Source: Rhodospirillaceae bacterium (GTDB lineage Bacteria > Pseudomonadota > Alphaproteobacteria > SHVP01). From it: a stretch of 64,000 nucleotides of DNA. Position 1 is the stretch's first letter; every line of letters begins with the position of its first letter. The notes below the pieces were generated by a model, which was not told the origin of the DNA, searched no databases, and saw only the letters and a program-made list of their open reading frames with translations. The stretch is from assembly GCA_002722055.1 (NCBI GenBank), contig PBKD01000003.1, forward strand, positions 62,001-126,000, read 5' to 3'. Below, piece by piece: positions 58,266 to 64,000 of the stretch. Position numbers and translations under genes: made by a program.

Positions 58266-59375
58266 TTATCTTTTATTTGTATCAAGTTTATTCTCTAAGT
58301 AGATAGAGTAACGAGACATTGCAAAGCAAGCAATGAAGAAAAATAATGAAATAAATATATAAGCTTCCGTTGATAAACCCATCCAATCTGGATTCGCTAG
58401 CATACTATTTGCAATATTTAAAATATCAAATAACCCTATTACAATCACAAGAGTAGTGTCTTTAAACAAACCAATAAATGTATTAACAATTCCAGGAATT
58501 GAGATTTTTAATGATTGAGGTAAAATAATTAAAAACATTAATTTCCAGTAACCTAAACCTAATGCCTGTGCTGCTTCATATTGACCTTTTGGAATTGCTT
58601 GAAGTCCACCCCTAATTACCTCAGCCATATATGCAGAAGAAAATGCAGTTACTACTACAATAACTCTAATTAGCAGATCTAAACTTATATTAGACGGCAA
58701 AAATATTGGAAGGAGTATTGCTGCTAGAAAAAGTAGTGTAATTAATGGAACTCCCCTGAAGCATTCTATAAAAACTATAGATAGAGTTTTTATTAAAGGC
58801 ATTTTTGACCTTCTACCAAGTGCCAGTAATATTCCTATAGGTAAAGATAATACAATACCTGAAATGCCGACAGTAATATTTAACATGAAGCCACCAAATT
58901 TTTTGGTAGGAACTTCTTCGAGACCAAAACCTCCAATTAATATAATTGTCGCAATGAATGGAAATAAAAATGAGAAATATTTTCCATATTTTGCACCTGG
59001 AACCTTATCAAATAAAACAAAAACTATAGCTGGTATTAGTAATAATAGAGTTAAATTTACTCTCCATCTTTCTTCTTGTGGGTAAAACCCATAGAAAAAT
59101 TGTCCTATTCTTTGATCTACCCATGCCCAACATGCTCCCTTACTTGTGCAGGCTAAACGATCATTGCCTTCAAAAGAAGCATCAATGTATGCCCAATGAA
59201 AAAAATCATTTAATATTAACCACAAAAAATATATACATAATAAAGTTAAAATAGAATTTATTGGAGATGAAAATAAATTCTTTCTAAACCACCCAATTAA
59301 ACCTGAGGTAGCTATAGGAGGAGGTCTTTCAGGAAGTAACTCTGATTGCTTTCTATAGAAAAATTTATTCTTCAT
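58266..59375 (-). CDS. aapM: General L-amino-acid ABC transporter permease
   Basis: 369 residues with eight or so membrane helices. The binding-protein-dependent permease domain lies in the C-terminal two thirds: EVIRGGLQAIPKGQYEAAQALGL is the EAA-type loop contacting the ATPase. The long N-terminal extension is typical of AapM-type permeases. Its start overlaps the aapQ stop by 4 nt. Confidence 0.92.
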   Translation of the reverse strand: MKNKFFYRKQSELLPERPPPIATSGLIGWFRKNLFSSPINSILTLLCIYFLWLILNDFFHWAYIDASFEGNDRLACTSKGACWAWVDQRIGQFFYGFYPQEERWRVNLTLLLLIPAIVFVLFDKVPGAKYGKYFSFLFPFIATIILIGGFGLEEVPTKKFGGFMLNITVGISGIVLSLPIGILLALGRRSKMPLIKTLSIVFIECFRGVPLITLLFLAAILLPIFLPSNISLDLLIRVIVVVTAFSSAYMAEVIRGGLQAIPKGQYEAAQALGLGYWKLMFLIILPQSLKISIPGIVNTFIGLFKDTTLVIVIGLFDILNIANSMLANPDWMGLSTEAYIFISLFFFIACFAMSRYSIYLENKLDTNKR

Positions 59376-60556
59376 CGCTCAATTAACGCAATTCTTTTAT
59401 TATAAATATTCATTAAAAAAGATGTTCCTAAACTTAAACTTAAATATACAATCATCCAAATTGCAACAACTTCAATAGCTTGACCACTTTGATTTAATAT
59501 TGTCCCACCAACTGATACAAAGTCTTGGTAACCTATAGCAATAGCTAGCGATGAATTTTTTGTAAGATTGAGATATTGACTTGTTAATGGGGGAATAATT
59601 ACACGTAAAGCTTGAGGCATAATTATTTTTCTTGTAATGACTGATTTTTTTAAACCTAATGAATTGGCAGCTTCTGTTTGGCCTTTGTTAACAGATAGAA
59701 TCCCAGACCTAACAATTTCTGAAATAAATGCTCCGGTGTAAGTTGATAATGCCCACCAAAGTGCCACCAACTCTGGTGTAATATTAAAGCCCCCTTTAAA
59801 GTTAAACCTTGTTTTTTTTGGTATTTCCCAATTTAAAGAATTATCAATAATACTATATGCGATAATTACTGGTAATATTAAAATGAACAAATTTACTAAA
59901 AAAACTGGGAAGGTTTTTCCAGTTTTATTTTGTCTATTTTTAGACCAATAGAATATAAAAATTGAGCAAATTACAGATAGTATAAAAATTATAAATATCC
60001 AATTGAAATTGGTTTCAATAATTGGTGATGGTATACGTACACCTCTGTTATTTAAAAAAATTATTTCACCAAAATTAATACTATCTCTTACCTTAGGTAG
60101 ACCTGTTAAGACTGACCACCAAAAAATTATTTGTAATAATACTGGTACATTTCGTGTAAATTCTACATATGCAGTAATTAACCTGCTTACTAACCAGTTA
60201 TTTGATAATCTTAAAATTCCTGCAGTAAAACCAATTATTGTAGCTAAAATTATCCCTAATAATGAAACTAGTAGGGTATTAAGCAGACCTACAAGCATTG
60301 CTCTACCAAAACTAGATTGAGAGTTATATTCTATTAATTTTTGACCTATATCAAAAAATGCAGGGTCAAATAAAAAGCCAAATCCGGGCTCAAGACCTCT
60401 TTCATTTAAATTGTTGGTTGTATTGGATACAAAAAATATACCAATAAGAATTATAGCAATAGCTATAACTAACTGTGAAAGAAAACTTCTTACACGCTCA
60501 TCAGCGTATATTCTTATTAAATTTCTTTTTGATTGATTATTATTTATAAAGGACAA
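59372..60556 (-). CDS. aapQ: General L-amino-acid ABC transporter permease
   Basis: 394 residues, membrane helices throughout. EFTRNVPVLLQIIFWW, and later SEIVRSGILSVNKGQTEAANSLGL as the EAA loop, identify the His/Glu/Gln/Arg permease class. The extended N-terminal half with an insertion around 160-260 fits AapQ. It forms a heterodimeric channel with AapM. It lies 71 nt after aapJ, with a strong hairpin in between. Confidence 0.92.
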   Translation of the reverse strand: MSFINNNQSKRNLIRIYADERVRSFLSQLVIAIAIILIGIFFVSNTTNNLNERGLEPGFGFLFDPAFFDIGQKLIEYNSQSSFGRAMLVGLLNTLLVSLLGIILATIIGFTAGILRLSNNWLVSRLITAYVEFTRNVPVLLQIIFWWSVLTGLPKVRDSINFGEIIFLNNRGVRIPSPIIETNFNWIFIIFILSVICSIFIFYWSKNRQNKTGKTFPVFLVNLFILILPVIIAYSIIDNSLNWEIPKKTRFNFKGGFNITPELVALWWALSTYTGAFISEIVRSGILSVNKGQTEAANSLGLKKSVITRKIIMPQALRVIIPPLTSQYLNLTKNSSLAIAIGYQDFVSVGGTILNQSGQAIEVVAIWMIVYLSLSLGTSFLMNIYNKRIALIER

Positions 60557-60582
60557 GATAATTTTAATATTATTTACTACTA

Positions 60583-60611
60583 TTCATGTGCCGAGATTTT
60601 CGGCACATGAA
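60583..60611. terminator. Intercistronic hairpin between aapJ and aapQ
   Basis: TTCATGTGCCGA (60583-60594) and TCGGCACATGAA (60600-60611) make a perfect 12-bp stem with a 5-nt loop. Read on the minus strand it follows aapJ and lacks a proper T-run. It is more likely an mRNA-stabilising or partial attenuation hairpin that keeps the binding-protein message more abundant than the permease message. Confidence 0.75.
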
Positions 60612-60627
60612 AAAGTGTAGTAGATTA

Positions 60628-61659
60628 TTATCTCATAGGTGGTGCATATATTAGACCACCATTGGTGTATAACGCATTTACACCTCTTTGAAGACCAAGT
60701 TTTGTATTTGTTCCAAGATATCTAGCAAAAATTTCACCATAATTTCCGCCAGTTTTTATTACATTAACACCCCAGTCTTTACTTAAACCAAGCATCTCAC
60801 CAAGAGAACCTTCAGTTCCAAGCATTCTATTAATTTCTGGATTGTCACCAGCTGAACTGGCTAATTTCATAACATTAGCTTGTGTTACACCATACTCTTC
60901 AGCATTAATTAGTGCATTTAGTACCCAGCGTGCTATATCTGACCAGTTTTCATCACCTTGTCTTACTAATGGTCCAAGAGGTTCTTTTGAAACTATTTCT
61001 GGAAAGACCATATGATTTTCTGGGTCATCAAAAGTAGCTTTTGTAGCTGCTAAACCTGAAGCATCAGTTGTATAAACATCACATCTTTCAGCAAGATATG
61101 CTTTTCTAGCTTCTTCGTTAGTTTCAATCGGAACAGCCTCATATTTCATTTTATTTACTCTGAAAAAATCGGCTAGATTAAGTTCTGTTGTTGTACCAGT
61201 TTGAATACAAACTGATGCACCATCAAGTTCCTTAGCGCTTTTAGCTCCTAGTGACTTACGACCTATAAAGCCTTGTCCATCATAGTAACTAACACCTATA
61301 AAAGTAAAACCTAGATCAACATCTCTTGAAAAAGTCCAAGTTGTATTTCTGGATAAAACATCGATTTCACCAGATTGCAGAGCAGGGAATCTAGTTTTAC
61401 CTGTAAGGTTTACGTACTCCACTTTATCTCCAGTACCGAAAATAGCCGCTGATAATGCTTGACAATATGCAACATCAAAGCCTCTCCAATTTCCTGAATC
61501 ATCTGTATATGCAAAGCCGGCTAAACCAGTGTTAATTCCACATTTTAACACACCTCTTGCTTTGACATCGTCTAATGTACCAGCATTAGATGATACTGTA
61601 CCTAATAGAGAAACAGTAAAAGCTACGCTAATAGCACAAAGTATTTTTTTTATATTCAT
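60628..61659 (-). CDS. aapJ: General L-amino-acid-binding protein
   Basis: 343 residues with a signal peptide (about 1-26, ending VSSNA). The solute-binding family 3 pattern is seen: VKARGVLKCGINTGLAGFAY, RGFDVAYCQALSAAIFG, RFPALQSGEIDVLSRNTTWT and CDVYTTDASGLAA. AapJ captures a broad range of L-amino acids in the periplasm. A GGGAG ribosome binding site precedes its ATG. First gene of the operon, separated from the permeases by a hairpin. Confidence 0.93.
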   Translation of the reverse strand: MNIKKILCAISVAFTVSLLGTVSSNAGTLDDVKARGVLKCGINTGLAGFAYTDDSGNWRGFDVAYCQALSAAIFGTGDKVEYVNLTGKTRFPALQSGEIDVLSRNTTWTFSRDVDLGFTFIGVSYYDGQGFIGRKSLGAKSAKELDGASVCIQTGTTTELNLADFFRVNKMKYEAVPIETNEEARKAYLAERCDVYTTDASGLAATKATFDDPENHMVFPEIVSKEPLGPLVRQGDENWSDIARWVLNALINAEEYGVTQANVMKLASSAGDNPEINRMLGTEGSLGEMLGLSKDWGVNVIKTGGNYGEIFARYLGTNTKLGLQRGVNALYTNGGLIYAPPMR

Positions 61660-61875
61660 TTAGCGATCTCCCTAATTAATGAATAAATATCTTAATTAAC
61701 AAAGTATCTTGAAAATTAAGTGGTTAAATAAACTAACAAAAATAACCTCACGTAAAACAAATAATTTTTAATAAAAAACTATATATTTTATTAATTATGG
61801 TTTAAAATCTTACCTTTTTCCGTCTATGTAAAGGGAAATTATTGTTTTTTCTCAGATTTCTGAAGGTTTTTAATT

Positions 61876-62634
61876 TTGGAATTAGCAAATTGGAATAAAA
61901 TTAAAGAAAAAAGATTTGAGCTTCATGTTGAAGGATATACAGAAACAGATAGCGATGAACCTTATTTCTTAACTCCTTACTTTGGAGAGTTACCAGAAAA
62001 TGTTGATAGTAAAGCAAAAAATAAAATTACCAAAAATTCAAATCATCAGGCATATTTTGTAGAACAGCCACCTTTTTCATCAGTTCCTGCTCATTATCAT
62101 GATACTAATCAATTTCAAGTATTTTTGGATGGAAAAGCTATTTTTGGCAAAAAACTTATTGATTCCATAACAATTCATTATGCTGGTGGACATACGCCAT
62201 ATGGACCAATTATGACCAAAAAATCTAGTATTAGTTACCTAACATTGAGAAATAATTGGGATTCTGGTGGTAAAAAAATGCCTGAACAGAAAAAAAATCT
62301 AATTTCTGTACCTAGAGTTTTCTTTTTATCAGATAAAATATTTTTAAAAACTGGAATTAATGAAAAATTAATTGAAGATATTTATTGGGATGAGGAAACA
62401 CACTTGGGAATATCTTTATCTTACCTTCCAAAAAATTCATCTAGTGAATTTTCTTTTCCTAAAATGGGATTTGGAAGATATTGTCTTATACTTTCAGGGT
62501 CAATATTATATGATTACGATGAAATTGAGCAAAAAAGTTGTTTCTATCTTAGTAAGGATGAACTGTTTAATTTTAAATCAGGAGGAGAAGGGGCTATAAT
62601 TTTATCAATGCAATTTCCCCTTGAACCTATTTAA
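61876..62634 (+). CDS. Cupin-like protein of unknown function
   Basis: 252 residues from TTG 61876. Two beta-barrel-like halves can be imagined: VPAHYHDTNQFQVFLDGKAIFG and IHYAGGHTPYGPI in the first (His/Asp pattern of a cupin metal site), and GFGRYCLILSGSILYD in the second. No signal peptide. Enzymatic role and ligand unknown; the cupin call is by motif only. It is divergent from aapJ, across 216 bp of AT-rich DNA. Confidence 0.6.
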   Translation: MELANWNKIKEKRFELHVEGYTETDSDEPYFLTPYFGELPENVDSKAKNKITKNSNHQAYFVEQPPFSSVPAHYHDTNQFQVFLDGKAIFGKKLIDSITIHYAGGHTPYGPIMTKKSSISYLTLRNNWDSGGKKMPEQKKNLISVPRVFFLSDKIFLKTGINEKLIEDIYWDEETHLGISLSYLPKNSSSEFSFPKMGFGRYCLILSGSILYDYDEIEQKSCFYLSKDELFNFKSGGEGAIILSMQFPLEPI

Positions 62635-62679
62635 TTCCCTACAACAAATTTGAAAAAAAATTATTTATTTACTAAATAT

Positions 62680-62695
62680 AGTGATGACTATCACT
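62680..62695. promoter_or_regulatory. CRP-like site GTGA-N6-TCAC
   Basis: AGTGAT-GACT-ATCACT is a perfect 6-4-6 inverted repeat containing the CRP core GTGA-N6-TCAC (62681-62694), about 60-75 bp upstream of a candidate -35 box and 150 bp before the repeat-protein gene. At this base composition about half such a core is expected by chance in 64 kb, so its position rather than its rarity makes it notable. Confidence 0.4.
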
Positions 62696-62753
62696 TAAAG
62701 TTTAAAAATTAAAAAAATCATCTTAAAAAATTCATTTATTAGTTACAAATGGT

Positions 62754-62784
62754 TTGATTAAAACTGTTCTGTATATATTATAAT
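62754..62784 (+). promoter_or_regulatory. Candidate sigma-70-like promoter for the repeat protein
   Basis: TTGATT at 62754-62759 and TATAAT at 62779-62784 are separated by 19 bp, slightly longer than ideal, and lie about 60 bp before the ATG. AT-rich DNA makes such matches common. Confidence 0.3.
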
Positions 62785-62845
62785 TTTTAATTTTAATTTA
62801 AGTACGCAACTAATTAGTGCTTGTTGCTAATAAAGGAGAGAGCAA

Positions 62846-63739
62846 ATGGTAATGATGCCAGACAATTTTGTAAATCCAATGGATTCCATTGGAGATGCTG
62901 CAGGAGCTGCTTTTGAGCAAGCACTTGCAGGTGGAGCCGACCCTGCAGCTGCTTTCGAAGCGGCTGGTGCTGCAGCACAAGGTGCTGCTGAGGGCTTAGG
63001 TATTCCAATGGAAGTATTTGGTCCTGTTATGGGTGCAGCCGCTGATGCATTTCAAGGTTCAATTGCAGGTGGAGCTGACCCTGCAGCTGCTTTTGAAGCA
63101 GCTGGAAATGCAGCTGAAGGTGCTGTAGATCATGTCGCGCACATAGAAGCTGCTGGTGAACAAGCTTTTACAGAAGCAATAGCTGATGGAGCTGCTCCAA
63201 TGGAAGCATTTGAAGCTGCTGAAGCAGCATGTGGCGATATGTGTGCTGATATGGGAATTCCACCAGATGCATTTCAAGCTGTAGCAGGTCCTGCTCATGA
63301 TGCTTTTCAGCAAGCAATGGATGCCGGTACTCCAATTGATGGATGTTTAGATGCTGCTGTCCAAGTATGTGATGGAGCAATTGAAGGTTTTGCAGACTGC
63401 TGTCCTAATGATATGGGTCCAATGTGTGAAGGTACTCCTCCACCAGATGGATATGGTCCAGAAGGTTTTGCACCTATGTTTGGTCCAGCGATGGAAGGCG
63501 GTCCTCAAGATTTTGCTGCTCTTGACGATGCTTTAGCACCTCCTCCAGGTCCAGAAGGTCCAGCTGATTTCGGTGGTGATCCTGTTGGTGGTGCAATGGA
63601 TGCAAATATGGCTCAAGGTGGTGCACCTGAAGGTCCACCAGCTGGAGATCCAGCTGGCAATGAGTTTGCAGATCCTGGTATAGCTGGTGATGGAGATCCT
63701 AATGATGATCAAGGTGGTGGAGATGATTTTGCTGCTTAA
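62846..63739 (+). CDS. Ala/Gly-rich acidic repeat protein with no Lys or Arg, unknown function
   Basis: 297 residues without a single Lys, Arg or Trp, strongly acidic. Four related helical repeats begin at Ala22, Ala68, Ala107 and Ala153 (spacing 46, 39 and 46), with the core AFxxxxAxGAxPxxAFEAA; the fourth has drifted and is Cys-rich. Seven Cys (129, 133, 167, 175, 185, 186, 194) cluster in repeats 3-4 and just after. From about 195 the chain is a Pro/Gly/Asp/Met-rich, probably disordered tail. No signal peptide and no membrane segment. The AAAGGAG ribosome binding site is among the best in the window. A strong terminator follows, so it forms its own transcription unit, probably highly expressed. 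Base composition is clearly richer in G+C than its neighbours. No family recognised. Confidence 0.85.
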   Translation: MVMMPDNFVNPMDSIGDAAGAAFEQALAGGADPAAAFEAAGAAAQGAAEGLGIPMEVFGPVMGAAADAFQGSIAGGADPAAAFEAAGNAAEGAVDHVAHIEAAGEQAFTEAIADGAAPMEAFEAAEAACGDMCADMGIPPDAFQAVAGPAHDAFQQAMDAGTPIDGCLDAAVQVCDGAIEGFADCCPNDMGPMCEGTPPPDGYGPEGFAPMFGPAMEGGPQDFAALDDALAPPPGPEGPADFGGDPVGGAMDANMAQGGAPEGPPAGDPAGNEFADPGIAGDGDPNDDQGGGDDFAA

Positions 63740-63790
63740 TAAGCAAAATTAACCATACTTGTTTATATAGATCTTACTATAAAATAATTA

Positions 63791-63822
63791 ATCACCGGGG
63801 GTCTATCCCTCGGTGATTTTTT
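63791..63822 (+). terminator. Rho-independent terminator after the repeat protein
   Basis: ATCACCGGGGG (63791-63801) pairs with CCCTCGGTGAT (63807-63817), 11 bp with one G-T, over a TCTAT loop and followed by a run of six T. It is one of the strongest terminators in the window. Confidence 0.92.
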
Positions 63823-64000
63823 ATGTGTATAATAATCGGGTTTTTATCAAGAATTATTATACAGAAGTTTAGAAATTTGATTAATAAGAGAACAGCTAGA
63901 TCTGCAGCATTAGGAGTAATTTCTATTGCAAACCAATTTGGTGTTAGAATTACTCAAGATTCTATTGAACAAATGATCGATAGGCAAAGCCTAAGTTCTT
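63823..64000 (+). CDS. Start of an unidentified gene, cut by the window edge
   Basis: An open frame runs from ATG 63823, directly after the terminator's T-run, to the window end (59 codons). The translation from the in-frame TTG at 63877 reads INKRTARSAALGVISIANQF and is more protein-like than the first 18 residues, so TTG 63877 may be the real start. No family recognised from this fragment. Confidence 0.35.
   Translation, partial: MCIIIGFLSRIIIQKFRNLINKRTARSAALGVISIANQFGVRITQDSIEQMIDRQSLSS

Noticed and set aside
62814-63536. Several long frames overlapping the Ala-rich repeat gene on both strands
   Set aside because: They arise from the low-complexity repeat and lack ribosome binding sites. 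The frame with AAAGGAG and the repeat structure is the coding one.

Overview
The window reads as a chromosomal segment of a free-living, AT-rich marine alphaproteobacterium. By eye the base composition is about 30% G+C, and the proteins are rich in Lys, Asn and Ile. Alphaproteobacterial traits include the orders uvrA<>ssb-gyrA-coaD-ppi-queA-tgt, hfq-hflX and recG<>sdhE-mfd, a short FljK-type flagellin and an AapJQMP-type amino-acid transporter. A DMSP demethylase homologue and N-methylhydantoinase genes suit a surface-ocean bacterium such as a low-GC SAR116 relative. That placement is inference, because no rRNA or other decisive marker is present. Genes are tightly packed, often overlapping, and many start at TTG. 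I see no tRNA, rRNA, CRISPR array, insertion sequence or prophage.

Layout. 1-9140: core genes, namely uvrA (partial), ssb, gyrA, coaD, a secreted cyclophilin, queA, tgt, hfq and hflX. 9291-12987: a groEL without an adjacent groES, then a cytosolic class III adenylate cyclase with TolB-like and TPR regions. 13011-16430: an alpha/beta-hydrolase-fold protein with His at the nucleophile position, a small lipoprotein, and a lipoprotein subtilase with a beta-rich C-terminal half. 16615-22435: DmdA-like protein, glycosyltransferase, polytopic membrane protein and ABC exporter. 22625-27395: two pentaheme c-type cytochromes followed by an outer-membrane barrel. 27435-34537: LysE exporter, hydrolase, orphan peptide-binding protein, kynureninase, TPR protein, membrane protein and IclR regulator. 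34560-38078: a long AT palindrome, a Crp-type regulator and a three-gene lipid A glycosylation-type operon. 38092-40188: type III polyketide synthase, ICMT-type methyltransferase and Sel1-repeat protein. 40286-46894: DUF502, recG, sdhE and mfd. 46901-50205: fatty acid hydroxylase, SDR, GST and a lone flagellin with a structured leader. 50221-57493: hyuA/hyuB, then an old-yellow-enzyme homologue, a methyltransferase and two small unknowns. 57501-61659: aapJQMP. 61876-64000: a cupin-like protein, then a repeat protein without a single Lys or Arg, with a strong ribosome binding site and terminator, and a partial gene at the edge.

The most promising system is the cytochrome-cytochrome-porin operon. 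It has the parts of an outer-membrane electron conduit but differs in heme count and barrel length from Mtr/Pio. The most unusual single gene is the Lys/Arg-free repeat protein at 62846-63739. It has a CRP-like GTGA-N6-TCAC site upstream, in a window that also encodes a Crp-type regulator and an adenylate cyclase.

Other recurring oddities are housekeeping genes whose conserved N-termini extend upstream of any ATG, GTG or TTG. hflX and lysE both fit an ATT start behind a Shine-Dalgarno-like sequence, and mfd lacks a standard start altogether. The tRNA-guanine transglycosylase has lost its three zinc-binding cysteines. All functional statements come from reading the sequence and remembered family knowledge; no database search was run.
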